From Cymodocea nodosa (Eukaryota > Streptophyta > Magnoliopsida > Alismatales > Cymodoceaceae), in contig CM072347.1 in the NCBI GenBank assembly GCA_036874045.1, forward strand, positions 8,930,501-8,994,500: 64,000 bases of DNA, read 5' to 3'. Each line of letters starts with the position of its first letter. The stretch's first letter is position 1. Positions 33,238-47,166 of the stretch are shown here, in pieces. The notes under the pieces were generated by a model, which did not search any database, was not told the DNA's origin, and saw nothing but the letters and a program-made list of their open reading frames with translations. The position numbers were made by a program, and so were the translations under genes.

Positions 33238-36200
33238 TTATAAATCGTATAAAGAGCAAATCCCTAAATTTCATCTAATATGATTAAATGCAGATTCAGA
33301 TAATGGTTTGGTGAAAATATCTGCAAGTTGTTCTTTAGTAGAGACATATTCTAAGGAAATATGACCTTTTTCAACATGGTCTCTTAGAAAGTGGTGCCTA
33401 ATCTCGATATGTTTTGCTCTAGAGTGTAGAACTGTATTTTTGGAGAGATTGATGGCACTGCTACTGTTACAGTAAATAATGGTATTCTAAAAATTAAGCT
33501 TATAATTTGCCAAGGTTTGTTGCATCCATAAAATCTATGCACAAATTAGGCCTACTGCCATGTATTCAGCTTCAGTGGTGGATAGAACTATAGAGTTTTG
33601 TTTCCTGTTGAACCAAGAAACAAGTGAGTGACCAAGCAACTAACATGTCCCATTAGTGCTTTTTCGATTTGATTTGCATCCTACATAATCTGCATCATTG
33701 TATCTTGCTAATATCAAACGATTCTGTGAAGAATAAAATAAGCCAAAATCTTTGGTACCTTGTAGATATTTAAATATACGTTTAACTGCTTTTAAATGTG
33801 ATGCTTTTGGAGAGGCTTGATATTTTGCACAAGCACAAACACTGAACATTATGTCTGGTCTACTAGCTGTTAGATATAGAAGTGATCCAATCATGCCTTT
33901 ATATTTCTTTTGATCTACTGACTTGCTAGAGATGTCCTTATCAAGTTTTTCATTTGAGTTTATAAGTGTATTTGCTGCTTTGGATTTATCCATACCAAAT
34001 TTCAAGAGAATTTCTTTGCAAAATTTTTCGTGATTTAGGAAGATGCCATGCTGAAGTTGATGAATTTGTAATCCTAGAAAGAATTTTAATTCTCCCATAA
34101 GACTCATTTCAAATTCATTCTTCATTAAGATTTGAAAATCATGACATAGTTTCTCATGTGTAGCACCAAAAATAATATCATCCACGTAGATTTGAATAAT
34201 CAACATATGAGAACTTTTTGATTTAATAAATAAAGTGTTGTCTACAGTTCCTATGTTAAACTGATTCTCAAGAAGGAAACTCTTTAGTTTATCATACCAT
34301 GCATGTAGTGATTGCTTCAGACAATAGAGAGTTTTATTCAGTTTGTATACATGGTTTGGTCTTTCTTCATCTTCAAAACTTATTGGTTGTTCTACATATA
34401 CTTCTTGTAGAATGCCATTAAGAAAGGCACTTTTAACATCCATCTGATAAAGCTTGATTTTCATACTACTTGCAAAGGCAAACAACATTCTAATTACTTC
34501 AAGTCTTGCAACAGGTGCAAAATTTTCTTCATAATCGATTCCTTCCTGTTGGTTGTATCCCTGAGCAACAAGTGTAGCTTTATTTCTGATAATACTGCCA
34601 TTATTATCAAGTTTATTCTTAAACACCCATCTAGTTCCAATAATTGATTTTTTGATGGGCCTTTCAATTAAATTCCAGACTTCATTTTTCTTGAACTAAT
34701 TTAGTTCCTCTTGCATGACCATAATCTAGTATTCATTATTGCAGGCTTCTTCAACTGTTGAAGGTTCAAGTTCAGACACAAAAGCACAATAATTACAAAT
34801 ATTTTGAATTTTGCTTCTTATTTGAACATCTTGATTTATATTCCCAATAATTTGTCCAATGGGATGTCCAGACTTTGTCTTTCATGCTTTTTCTATCACA
34901 AAGGTGCAGGTAATGTTGAACTATCCTTTTTCTAAGGAATTTTTTGATTTATTGATTCACTTTCAGTTTCACTATCTATTTTTAGCTTCTTCAATTTTCC
35001 TACTATGTCTTCATCAAAGGATACATTCATTGACTCTTCTACTCTTCTTTCATGTTCAAAATAGACCTTGTAAGCCTTGCTTCTCGAAGAGTATCCACCA
35101 AGTAAAGCAAGATCAGACTTTGCATCAAATTTGTCCTTTTGATCCCTAGTATTAAGCACAAAACATCTTGATCCAAAGACTTTGAAGTATCCAACATTTG
35201 GTGTTTTACCATACCATAATTCAAAGGGTGTCTTATGCAGGATAGGCCTAAGATGAGTTCTATTTATAGAGTAACATGCAGTATTTACAACTTCGGCCCA
35301 TAAAGACTTTGGTAGATCAGATGCATTAAGAATTGTCCTTGCCATTTCTTGTACTGATCTATTTTTCCTTTCTACAACTCCATTTTGTGCAGGAGTTCTT
35401 GGACATGAAAATTCATGCAGTATGCCAAAGGAATTGCACAATTCTTCAAATTCAGAATTTTCAAATTCACCTCCATGATCACTTCTGATCTTCTTCACAG
35501 TCGATTCCTTTTCATTTTGAATTCTAATACAGAGATGTTTGAATTCATAGCAGGCTTCATTCTTGTGTGTTAAGAAAATAACCTAAGTGAATCTTGTATA
35601 ATCATCAACTACCACTAAGGTATATTTTCTTCCTCCTAAATTGGTTGTCTGTGTAGGACCAAACAGGTTCATATGCAATAGATCTAATGGTTGACTTGTG
35701 GCAATGTCTTCAATACTCTTGTGTACTGATTTCTTTTGTTTTCCAATTGCACAGTCACTACATAATTTATCTTTCTTGAATTTGAGTTTAGGCACACCTC
35801 TAACAAGATCATGTTTGGTCAATTTTCTTAGGAGTCTCATGTTCTCATGATTTAATCTTTTATGCCATAACCATTCATCTTCATTAGAAGCAACTAAACA
35901 TGCATCACTAGATATATTATCAAATGGAAATTCCAAAGCATAAATTGAATTATTTCTATATCCAGTAAATTTGATTTCATGTGTATCCTGTTGTAATATA
36001 AAACAATTTTCTACAGTAAAGAGTATACTGTAACCTTTGTCACATAATTGACCTACACTTAGCAGATTCTGTTTTAAACCATTTACATGTAAGACATTCT
36101 CTATTTTTCCATTTTTAGATGCAACATTTCCTAAGGTAGTAATTCTACATTTTTCATTATTATCAAACTTAACAGATCCTGAATTTATTGATTTAACAGA

Positions 36201-36296
36201 TTCCAAAAATCTTTTCTTACCTGTCATATGCTTTGAGCATCCACTATCAATAATCCACTCGGACGTTTGAGCTTCCTTGTCCATGTAGTCCTGCAA
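33238..36296 (-). pseudogene. pol of B1: protease, integrase, RT, RNase H (fossil)
   Basis: Minus strand. Protease WIIDSGCSKHMTGKKRF near 36220-36260. Integrase zinc finger with HKRLNHENMRLLRKLTKHDL and CSDCAIGKQ at about 35740-35870. Integrase core with HMNLFGPTQ near 35660, SDHGGEFEN near 35480 and NGVVERKNRS near 35370. RT with [12 protein letters not shown] near 34430 and YVDDIIFGA near 34180. RNase H near 33690, ending GICSLYDL at 33238. Ty1/copia order. Family B pol is clearly different from family A pol at the protein level (for example DSGCSKH against DSGASSH). Broken in roughly eight places. Confidence 0.9.
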
Positions 36297-36299
36297 ATC

Positions 36300-37830
36300 A
36301 TGTTGAAATTAAGACTTTTGGTACCCATATTTTCTTGGGTCCATCAATGTTAGTCCTTTGTATATTGAACCTATTGCCTTTTGGTAGCCATAAAGAAGTA
36401 GATCTCCTCTTGATGACAAACACAATTGTCCCATCTCTATACGATCTAATCTTTCCACCATAGTAAGAAATTTCCTATGGTATAGCATACCTTAGGTCAA
36501 ATTTATTTGTTCCTACTCTTTGGGATCCTATAATTTTATTTAGATTGTTTTCACCTTTGGTAAATTTATATATAGTGTTCTTTAAATCAGTAATTTTAGA
36601 TAATAAATTTTAATTTTCTTCTTTCAAATCTAAATTTTTACAACTATAGCTATCCATTTTAGTTTTTAATTCCCTATTATCCACTAGGGCTTTTTCTAAT
36701 TCGATAAAGGCATCTTCTAGATAAGAATTTAAGCTCTTTAATTCTTTCTTATAATTTTTACATTTTACATATAACTTATCTATTGTACAAAGAAGACTAT
36801 CTACATCTAAATCATCATTTTCCTTTTCTGAGCAATTAAGAGATGTGGAACATACCTCTTGTGCTATAAAGCACACGTTTGTAGATGCCTCTTCCTCTAA
36901 GTTTGATGAACTACTGTCATCTCATGTGCCTTTCAAGGCCATTTTCTTCTTATTCTTCCTCTTCCATTTTTGTTTGTCCTCCTCCTGTTGAAAAGGACAG
37001 TAAAGTTGAAAGTGTCCTAGTTTCTTGCACTTGTAGCATGTAGGGACTTTTGATCTTGAGGAGGTGGCTTTGCCTCCTTGTCTCATCATCTTTCTGAAAT
37101 TTTTGCCCAGTAGTAATACTTCATCCTCATCCGAGCTTGGTTGGTCTTCTATTGAAGGAAAGGCTAGTTCTTTATTTTTCTCAGCCTTTCTTTCAGTGAC
37201 TCCTTCTTTCCATTCCTTCATTTGGACTTCATGAACAAGAAGATTTCCCAACAAGTCTTCAACTGAATAATTGTTTAAATCTTTTGAGTCTTGTATGGAA
37301 GTAGATTTCTGCTTCCATTCAACTGTCAAGCTTCTAAGGATCTTCTGTACCTGTTCACGATTAGAAAAGTCCCTTCCAAGACCTCTCAGTTCATTTAAAA
37401 TTTCTGTGAATCTAGAAAACATTTCGGTAATACTTTCTTTATCAAGCATTTTGAATAACTCATATTTTCTTAACAAAATGCTGATCTTTGTATCTTTTAC
37501 TTGGCTGTTTCCTTCATATGTGATTTGAAGAGTTTTCCAAGCCTCATGAGAAGATTTACAAGCAGATATTTTGTTATACTATTCACTAGTCAGTGCACAA
37601 TAGATTGAGTTTAGCCCACGAGCATCCATCTAGATGATTCTTTCATCCTCCTTAGACTAGTCACTTTCATGACTGATTGGAAGTGGTGTACCATGTACAA
37701 CCATTCTCTAGAGTTTTACATCAGTACTCCTGAGAAAACACTCCATCCTATTTTTCCAATAGCTATAATTGCTACCATCAAATAGGGGAGGTCGATGGAT
37801 ATTCTGACCCTCTACAGTGTGAAAAGCCAT
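36300..37830 (-). pseudogene. gag of B1 (fossil)
   Basis: Minus strand. It begins near 37830 with MAFHTVEGQNIHRPPLFDGS, a copia Gag opening. The capsid stretch (open 37476-36922) contains ELFKMLDKESITEMFSRF. CCHC zinc knuckle CYKCKKLGHFQLYCP at about 36990-37034. A Glu/Leu/Lys-rich coiled-coil-like part (36876-36610) and a GYQKS segment before protease follow. It is shorter than family A Gag. Broken in several places. Confidence 0.85.
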
Positions 37831-37868
37831 GATCTCAGATGGTTAAATCTATTAACGAGATCAACCTT

Positions 37869-37880
37869 GCTCTGATACCA
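37869..37880 (-). other. Primer-binding site of B1 (tRNA-iMet)
   Basis: GCTCTGATACCA on the plus strand (TGGTATCAGAGC on the minus), two bases from the LTR start at 37883. Confidence 0.9.
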
Positions 37881-37882
37881 AT

Positions 37883-38142
37883 TGTTAGGACCTTATGGCT
37901 TACCAGAGGGGGGGGTGAATGGTAATAATTTATTTCTTAGCTACTTAATGGCTGATTGATATAGAGAATTAGCAAGCACACGATAAAAATAATACACACA
38001 GGAATTTTAGGTGGTTCACCACTAACGGCTAGTCCACCCCCAAGGGATACTTGGGCTTCACTAAACTTTCACAAACTTACAATCACTTGCTTTAAGGTTA
38101 AAGCAAGAACCAACCAAATTGATTAAGCTTTCAGGTCGTAGT
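37883..38142 (-). repeat. B1 5' LTR, piece 1 (LTR 3' end)
   Basis: Begins TGTTAGGACCTTATGGCTTA on the plus strand, next to the PBS. B2 interrupts it at 38143. The rest of this LTR is best matched by about 56263-56948. Confidence 0.85.
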
Positions 38143-38252
38143 CGTTAGGACCTTAAGGCTTACTAGAGGGGGGGTGAATGGTAAAAATTCGTTTCTTAAC
38201 CTTTTAGAAGTAGATTAATGTAAAGTGATAACAAGCATACAATAAAAGAAAT
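38143..38252 (-). repeat. B2 3' LTR, piece 1
   Basis: CGTTAGGACCTTAAGGCTTA then ACTAGAGGGGGGG, repeating the start seen at 37883 but with several differences. Cut by A5; it continues at 51235. Confidence 0.85.
38248..38252. repeat. Target-site duplication GAAAT of A5
   Basis: GAAAT at 38248-38252 and at 51230-51234, outside TGTAGGATCG on the left and TACTCAATA on the right. Confidence 0.92.
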
Positions 38253-39696
38253 TGTAGGATCGTATGGCTACACAAGAGAGGGGTGAATTGTGTATCTTTA
38301 ATATTTTCTGAAATATAATTGAAACTTTAAAACTCAAAAACAAGTCGAGACATTGTTTTCATAAAATCATTTTTATTCAAGGTTTCAATTACAATATACA
38401 ATTCAATTCTCCTCAGAAATTGTAGATGCAATTATATTTCGATACCATGTGTCATCTAAACAATTTCATAACTACAAACAGAGAAAACTAATTTGCGGAA
38501 TTTAAAATTTTTCTCCCTGTTTGAGATCTTTCTTCTTCTTATTTTTCTTCTTCACCAATTCTTCAGTGACGAATATCTTGCCTTTTCATGCTTCATCGAA
38601 TTTGCTCTCTTATGATACTTCAAATCTTCAGTGACGAAAATCTTACCTTTTTATGCTTCACTGAACTTTCTTCTACTTGAGAGATTTTCCCCGAGAAGAG
38701 GTGTTTTTGATCCCTAAAAAAGATTTTTCTTTTGGTGTGCAGGGATGGTTTGATCCTTGAAAAGATTTTTCATTTTGTGTGCAAGGATAAATTGAACAAT
38801 GAGAATTCTATGCCTTTTATACTGTATCTTCATTTCATGCATATCCTTCACATTTAACCACTACCAGTTTTTCACTTCTCCACGTCTTTTCTTTTTCCTT
38901 CATCGAAACACACATGTTCTAACCCACGTTTATATTTCAAATTTTCTTTAATCATCAGTCCTGGATTTCTGAAAAATTTCCTACAAAATAAACTTTCTCG
39001 TCCAAAAGTTTTACATCAGTGTAATAAGAAGTCGTTACTTTAATGTTAACTAAACGAGTAACACAAGTATATATATAACTTAACGTTTCTAACTTAATGA
39101 GTTCCTCATGTGCCATTTCACGTGACAAGTACTGTAGCTAACTCAACGAACTATGTCTGTGGTGTTATGCTATCTCAACGAACCATCTCCGTTGTGTTAT
39201 GATAACTCAACAAACCAGTAATAAATAAATGTTTTTATAATAAGAATTTTACCACGTGCAAAAATAACAACTTATCATGATGATGCTAAATGTTTTTATA
39301 ATAAGAATTTTACTCACTAACTTAACGAGTTATCACGTGACCTATTTTAACCCTTAAGCCTCTAACTTAATGAGTTCTCACGTGACCTCTATACAAACAA
39401 AATTCTAACTTAACGAGTTGTCTAAACGTGCACTGTTCATGATACAGAAGATATAACATTAAAACATATCATGCTTTTCAATAAAAACACACGTTTACTT
39501 AACGTTTAGCTAAATGAGAAATTAATGCAATGAAACGACTAGTTATTAACTTCAGATCCAATATAGACAAGTATTTATATCAGTAAGCTTTTTCTGTATT
39601 AATTGATGATTTCAATTTCTTTTCACAAGCAATAGTAATTGAGCAAATATGATTATTTTCATTTAGCACACATCATCAAAACAAAAATACTCAACA
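38253..39696 (-). repeat. 3' LTR of A5
   Basis: 1,444 bp, TGTAGGATCG to TACTCAACA on the plus strand. It is shorter than its partner (1,603 bp) because the repeat-rich middle differs. Confidence 0.93.
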
Positions 39697-40195
39697 ATCT
39701 CCCCCTTTTTGATGATGACAAAACCATATTAAATCAATTATGAAATATGTATAAATCAACAAAGCACCTTCGTTGGGTTAACTTTTAATTCAACAAACTT
39801 GTTTGTTGACTTAAGTTTACTTGAGCTTATTTCTATTGTTTGTGTAAATTTTACCTCTCAGAACTAAAACTCTCAAATGTCAATAATTATATAAGTATCA
39901 GTTTTCTAATTATCATCTGTCAGATTACAATAACCATTCAATAGCATCTCCTTTTATAATATATATATATATGCAATTAAGATCATAATCATCTTTTTAT
40001 AATATTTCTCCCCCTTTTTGTCATTAATCAAAAAGATAATTATAGAGAATATATATACGTATATAAGAGAATTACAACAACAATTTCTGTAAACAAGAAT
40101 AATAATTGAATACATTTACAGCAAAATGTATTGTTCAATGAATCAAACAAGTAATACAAACATTACATTTTGTATTCAGAAACAAACAAAAACAG
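39697..40195 (-). other. A5 3' tail with polypurine tracts
   Basis: The minus strand carries AAAAAGGGGGAGA next to the LTR (about 39698-39711) and a second copy at about 40007-40020. AT-rich, no gene supported. Confidence 0.75.
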
Positions 40196-42462
40196 TTAGC
40201 GACCCCTCCTAAGTATATCACTTATAGCATTACATATTTTATCTCCTAGATGCCTAATATCATTTCTAATGTCGTTAAGCACTGCATCTAAGTTAGGAGG
40301 TAGCTGGGCTTGCTGTTCTACTTGAACTGAATAACTTTGTTGTTGTTGTTGTATATGGTCTGTATCAAGTTGTTGTTGTTGTTGTCGTTGAGGTTTATGC
40401 ATGGCCTGAAATTTTTGCAAATCTCTGACACTAAATGCTCTCATGCCTTTAATTTCAGAGGACCAGTCGGATAAATTCAATTGGCTTGCAATGAGTCTAT
40501 ATACAACATTACAATAAAATAACTTTGAACTCATATGCTGTAGTTGAGAAGTGAAAACATCAAACCAATTGATTTGAATTCTATTCATCAAGCTATAAGT
40601 TGCATATAAACAACTTTTGCTAACTTCCATATTGTGTCCAACTCTCTAAAATAAATTTGCATGTAATATATTTGCAATAAACCTGGCCTCTGCATTCAGA
40701 TTTTCCATTAATCTCATTTCAGAATATACATTTGGAATTTTTGATAAAGACTGAATGTTCCATTCCAGTTGTCTTATCATGTCAAATCTGTTGGTAACAA
40801 CAACACCTTCATTCTTTAATCCTAAAACTTCAAAAATTAACTCAGGAGACAATAGAAACTCCTGTTCATTTATTTGAATTTTCAGAAAATTTCCATTCTT
40901 GTCTAGATTGCTATAAAAAGCTGCAATAAGCTCTATGTATTGCTTCCATTTTGTTCCTACTAGCAAGAATTTAATGAGGCCTTGAAATTCAAACAGATCT
41001 CTTATTTCTATCAAATTTCTGAATTTTATTGGACGAGCATGCAGAATCTGACATGTAATCAGATTATTGTATTTCTGCAATGCTTCTTTAGATCTAAAAT
41101 GAATTGCATTACCTTGAATGTTTAATATTGTACACAAAGAAGGTGATACCTGAAGCTGTGATTCAGAGTTTAATTCATCTTCAGGAACCACTTCTTCAAA
41201 ATGAATGTCATGTTGTTCCTCTTCCAAAATATTATCTTGAAGCTGCTCAGGTAAGCTTGATTCTTCAGCTTCAACAGTGTTAGGAAATTTGTCAATATGC
41301 TCAACATTCATCTGTTCAGTCTCTATAGAATGTTCAGAGTATAATTTTTCCACAAATTCTACAGCTGGTGTATCTATCTGTAATTGTTCATTTTGTTTAA
41401 TAGATATTTCCATTGATTCATGCTGTGAATTCTCAGACTCTGCTTCTATAGATTCTGTAGAAGGCTGGTTAACTTTTAGCTTTTTTGGAGTCTTAACAAT
41501 TTCAATATCTGCTACTCCAGACAATTCAGCCTTTGAACTAGTTACTGCCTCAACATTGTCAATTATATCTACAATAACTTGTTCAATGTCAGGTGCCTGA
41601 TGCTCTGATTTGTCAATTTCTGCATCATCAGGACTTGTACTAATAGAAAAACTTGAGCTTATATTTGACTTGGATTTCTTCTCAAGCTTTCTAGCAAGGG
41701 AAAATAAAGTCTCATTATCTTCATCAGTTTCAGTGTGTTTGGAACTGATGAGTTTATCAGATGCACAATAAGGTACAATGTCTAGACATACATTGTCCTT
41801 TGAAAATAAATTTCATCTGATTTTCCGTTTTCAACAGACTTTGTTTTCTTAGACATAATTTTTCTGACTTTCTTTCTTCTATAACATTTCTGTTTCTCCT
41901 TTTCAAGTATTGCTGTTTTCTTTTCAAATTGCTCCATAAAAGTTTTCTACTTTAATTCTTCTTAAGCACTTTCTATTGCAATAGCCTTTCGAAGACTATC
42001 AACTTTTGTTTTGTCTACAGCAATATCTAATTCTACTTGTTTTGAATATAAAGGAGTAGGGATAGCTGATTCATGCTCTTCCTCAAATGCATGTAGTCTT
42101 GTACCATTTATAGGAGTTTGAGGAGTTCTATTTGATGAACCTATACCTTTTTCCAAATATTTTGCATACTGTTCCAAAAATGCAATCTCAGCACATTTCA
42201 TTCTGTATTCTCTATCATATTTACTTCGAATACCCACGTATGTAATACTTGCATTAGTATGTTGAAGTTCTTGTCTAACTTCATCTAATATATCTTGAGA
42301 AAAGAAGTAATCTCTATAAAGTTCTTCTAACCTTTTGTCCACTCGAAATATTTTCTTGAACCAAGTACGTGGAACTTCATCATTCTCTATTTCTTTTCCT
42401 TTTGCATCTCTTTTGCTTTTGCCTTTTCCTCTGCCACGACCTTTGTAGAACTTGGAGACCAT
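40196..42462 (-). pseudogene. ORF3 of A5 (fossil)
   Basis: Starts MVSKFYKGRGRGKGKSKRDA at 42462. Block 1 contains YDREYRMKCAEIAFLEQYAK (about 42180-42240). An acidic Glu/Ser-rich middle follows, then block 2 with RPIKFRNLIEIRDLFEFQGL and IELIAAFYSNLDKNGNF (about 40890-41040). A poly-Gln stretch near 40370-40390 and the tail GDKICNAISDILRRGR end the ORF. This copy has long open stretches (190, 292 and 144 codons) and only about four breaks. No signal peptide or membrane segment is visible. Function unknown; see A3. Confidence 0.8.
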
Positions 42463-44049
42463 CGTCGCAGGTTGTAACAGCAACAAGCGGGAAAGATTTT
42501 CTTGACAAAGTTTACAAATAACATAAGTCCCCATGTAATAAGTGTTTAAATAGGGTTTTTAGGCGTATAACTCAACGTGAAGAGAAGTCGGGTTTAGAAA
42601 TTAAATAAATATTGAATAAAGTTTATTCAATCAAGGTACCCGAAATATTCAAGTATAAGTCGTTGAGTTAACCAACCTAATGAGTAAAACGTTGTCTAGA
42701 GGCAGTTTTACATGTTACCTTATCTAACATAACGTCTAGTTAGTACACTTAAACAAGTTTTGGATGCTTCCAACTGAAACCTTCCGAAAACAACACACAT
42801 GCTAAACTTAACATTATCTTGAGAACATTGTAAACTATTTGAACATTTTGTCCTTCGAATCTAAAATAGTTTATTTGTCTTTTTAAATTATTTCATCAAG
42901 ATTTTAAGAGGACATTAATTCAGATTAACTAAGATTTGTATTTTAAATTATATTAATCTATTTTTGACATTGTTAATGCTCCCCCTACAAATATACTTCA
43001 AATATATTCAATCAAAATACAAAATATACTTGTAGTGACAATAGATGTTAAGTATAACTATACTTTTACATTTTATTTTCAGAGACTTTCGTTATCCTGA
43101 CATCATCAAAAATGATTTCTAGAATCAATTCCTACTATATATGAATCAAAACACAACTTTGAACTCAATTTGATTAATTCAAGGAGAATAAAAGAATGTA
43201 TCTCAAATAAATGTTTTCAAAAGTACTAATGTTGGTTCAATAAATTAGTAGTCATATTGGTATAAACTATATGCGATTCAAAGATATGTTTAATTAATGA
43301 AACAACTTTTTCTTTTCAAAACAGTAAATATTGATAATTTTCTTTAAAAGTTAGTTTGAAAAGCTTGAATCATACAAGAGCATTCTAATGTACCCGTGTA
43401 ATGAGCTTTCAGTCAACAATCCTAGATCTGATCAGGACCTTAGGTTGCCAGATTTAAAGAATCCTTTTTCAGGACAACAATCCTTACATACCTATCTGCT
43501 CAAGTACAAAAGGCTCGTGATCAAACTGATCAATAAACTCTTAAAGATTTTCACTTTGTAAGCACTTTTCATTTTAAGCATAGTATATATGTATTACATT
43601 AATACAGATGCAATAAAACACAAATCTCATACAATTTTTACTTCTATGATTGTATTGAGAATATGAATCAGTTTCAATAAGCTTATACTTTTGATTAACA
43701 GTTTAAGATAAGTTACATATTACTTATTCTACAAGTTTAATCAATTAAGTCAAATTTATGCATGATCATATGCATTTTCCTTGATTCAAAGAAAACATTT
43801 AATCAAAATTTCAGAATGTCAGAAGTATTTAATGTTTTTTATTTACACTTCCATTTAAAATCCTAAAAACCATTAAAATTGATAAACTACTTAAAATCAA
43901 TAAGATACTATTATGATTTTACAATAAATACATAGTATCTTAAGTAGCAGTTTAGATATTACTTTAGATATTTATAATAAGTATATAATATCTATGAGGT
44001 GAACAACATCATCAATAATATTTATCTTTTTATGTGGAGTTTAAGCATT
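42463..44049 (-). other. A5 pol-ORF3 spacer
   Basis: About 1.6 kb, non-coding, homologous to the A3 spacer. Internal polypurine run CTCCCCCTA on the plus strand at 42979-42987. Donor-like AGATAGGTATGTAAGG on the minus strand near 43483-43498. Confidence 0.7.
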
Positions 44050-47000
44050 TTACACATCACATAGCCTACAAATACCTAAATTTAATCTAATGTTGCAAAA
44101 TGTATTTTCGTCTAGAGGTTTTGTAAATATATCAGCTAATTGATTTTTACTAGACACAAATTCTAATTTAATTTTTCCTTTAATTACGTTCTCTTAGAAA
44201 ATGATGTCTAACTTCTATATGCTTTGCTCTTGAATGTCATACAGGATTTTTGGAAATATTTATTGCAGAACTATTGTCACAATAAATCTCAGTTGTATCA
44301 TAAGATAATCCAAAATCTTCTAAAGTTTGCCTTATTCACAAAATCTTAGTGCAACACAGTGCAGCAGCAACATATTCAACTTCTATAGTAGAAAGTGCTA
44401 CATAGTTTTGCTTTTTACTAAACCATGACACCAAATTATTTCCCAATAATTGACATGTGCCACTGGTACTCTTTCTATCAGATTTAGATCCTGCATAATC
44501 AACATCAGTATATCCTATAAGATCTATTGAACTATCCTTAGAATAATACAGTCCGAAATTTTTAGTTCCTTGTATATATCTAAATATTCTTTTAACTACA
44601 ATTAAGTGTGATTCTTTAGGATTAGATTGAAATCTAGCACAAACACACATAGCAAACATAATATCAGGTCTACTAGCAGTCAAATAAAGTAAAGAACCAA
44701 TCATACTTCTGTATTTCCTTTGATCTATAGATTTTCCTATGTCATCAATATCTAACTTTAAAGTAGTACTGATAGGAGTTCCTCGAATCCCTGTATCATT
44801 AAAATTAAATTTCTTAACCATTTCATCTGCATATTTTTCCTGATTTAAAAATATACCTTTATCCATTTGCTTAATTTGAAGTCCTAGAAAATATGAAAGT
44901 TCTCCTATCATACTCATTTCAAACTGATTAGTCATCTCTTCAGAGAATATTTCTATCAACTTATCAGAGGTTGCTCCAAAGATTATATCATCCACGTATA
45001 TTTGAACAACAATCTGATCTTTACCATCTCTCTTAATAAATAGAGTATGATCCACTTTTCCCATGATATAGCCTTTTTCTATTAAAAAAGTAGACAATCT
45101 TTCATACCATGATCTAGATGCTTGCATCAAACCATATAAGGCTTTCTTCAATTTATACACAAAGTCAGGATTTTTAATATCTTCAAATCTAGGTGGTTGT
45201 TTTACATAGACTTCTTCATTAATTAAACCATTTAGAAATGCACTCTTTACATCCATTTGATATAATTTAAAATCCATATAACAAGCATAGGCCAATAATA
45301 TTCTAATACTTTCTAACCTAGCTACAGGAGCAAATGTTTCATCATAATCTAATCCTTCTTCCTGTGTATACTCTTGTGCAACTAATCTAGCTTTATTCCT
45401 TATAATTTGACCAGTTTTGTTAGTTTTGTTTCTAAAGATCTACTTTGTACCTATTATGGACTGATTTTCTAGTGGAGAGACTAATTCCCATACATCATTT
45501 CTGATGAATTGATTTAGTTCTTCTTGCATTGCCACTATCCAATTTTCATTAGATAATGCTTCTTGTATATTCCTTGGTTCCATCATAGAAACAAACATAC
45601 ACATACTATTTAAATTTACTGAAGCTCTAGTTTTAACTCCCTCATTAATATTACCAATGACTTGAGTAATGAGATGTGACGAAGAATAACGCCAATTTCT
45701 CTGATTTTCCTCAATATTCTCATCAACATCTGAAAGTCCATCACTTTCATCATTAGTTTGATCATTTAAGTTCATATTTTTGATTTTCTCAGATAAATCA
45801 TCAATCTCTCTATTGATCTCTAACTCATTGGAAAATTGATCATATCATCATTATCAGCTTTAGATTGAGATTCTCTAAGAGAATTTTCATTGAAGCTTAC
45901 ATGGAGGGTTTCTTCAATAGTCCTAGAAGTCTTGTTATATACTCTATAGGCTTTACTTTTAGTAGAGTAACCTACAAAAATTCCTTCATCTGATTTGGCT
46001 TGAAATTTATCCCTTTTATCCTTAGTATTAAGAATAAAACACTTGCAACCAAATGGTTTCATATAGGAAATTTTTGGAACCCTATTAAACATAATTTCAA
46101 AAGGAGTTTTATTAACATGAGGTCTTAAATGACTTTTGTTAATAACATAACAAGCTGTATTTACTACTTCAGCCCAAAGATTTTGAGGTAACTTATGTTC
46201 ATTCAACATAGTTCTGGCCATTTCTTGAAATGATCTATTCTTTCTCTCAACAACACCATTTTGACACGGTGCCCTTGGAAAAGAAAATCTATGATCAATG
46301 CCATGCTCATTACAATAGTTATCCATTTGATCATTATCAAATTCAATTCCATGATCACTCCTAAGTTTTTGAATAGAGACACTTTGCTCATTTTGAACAA
46401 AATTGTAAAACATTTTGAATTTTTCAAAAACTTCTGTCTTAGATGCTAGAAAATATACCCAAGTGTATCTAGAGAAGTCATCTACTGAAACAAATACATA
46501 CCATTTACCACCAAGACTCATGATTCTTGTTGGTCCAAATAGATCCACATGTATAAGTTCTAAGACTCTCTTGCTTGAAATATTTGTTTTGGATTTAAAA
46601 GAGTTTTTGTGATGTTTACCTAACTCACATGCATCACACATAAAGTTCTTTGAGTATTTAATCTTTGGTAAACCTCTCACTAAATGTTTTCTAGATAGTT
46701 TATGTAACAGTCTCATATTTATATGCCCAATCCTTCTATGCCATAGATATGCATCACTAGTTTCAGCTAGCAAACATGAATTTAAATCAACTGCACCAGA
46801 AGGTAAAGATAAAATACATACAGAACCTTTTCTTTTAGCAATAAACTTAATTTCATCTATATTTTTATCAATTATTTTGCATACATTATCTTCAAACACT
46901 ACATAATATCCATTTTCAGTTAGTTTTATGACACTCAGCAAATTAAATCCTAGGTTTTCTACATATAGTACATTCGAAATAACACAAGTAGGAGTTATTT

Positions 47001-47166
47001 GAATATTGCCCATACCTATGATTTTATCTTTGCTTTTGTTTCCAAATGTTACACTTCCTTTCAAGGTATTTGTAAAATTTTGTAATATACTTTTTTGTCC
47101 GGTCATGTGACTTGACGCTCCACTGTCCAAGATCCATTTTGATGTTGTTTACTCTTGCAACACAAC
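44050..47166 (-). pseudogene. pol of A5: protease, integrase, RT, RNase H (fossil)
   Basis: Minus strand. Protease DSGASSHMTG near 47100-47130. Integrase zinc finger with HRRIGHINMRLLHKLSRKHL and CDACELGKH at about 46610-46740. Integrase core with HVDLFGP near 46530, SDHGIEFDN near 46350 and NGVVERKNRS near 46240. RT with [12 protein letters not shown] near 45240-45275 and YVDDIIFGA near 44975-45003. RNase H with GYTDVDYAGSKSDRKSTSGT near 44460-44520. A long integrase stretch (45820-47130) stays open. Broken in about six places. Unlike A1 and A3, it does not share the identical tract, which makes it a useful outgroup. Confidence 0.93.

Noticed and set aside
38143-38252. A second independent solo LTR next to B1
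   Set aside because: It continues at 51235 after A5 is set aside and leads into a polypurine tract and pol, so it is the LTR of B2.
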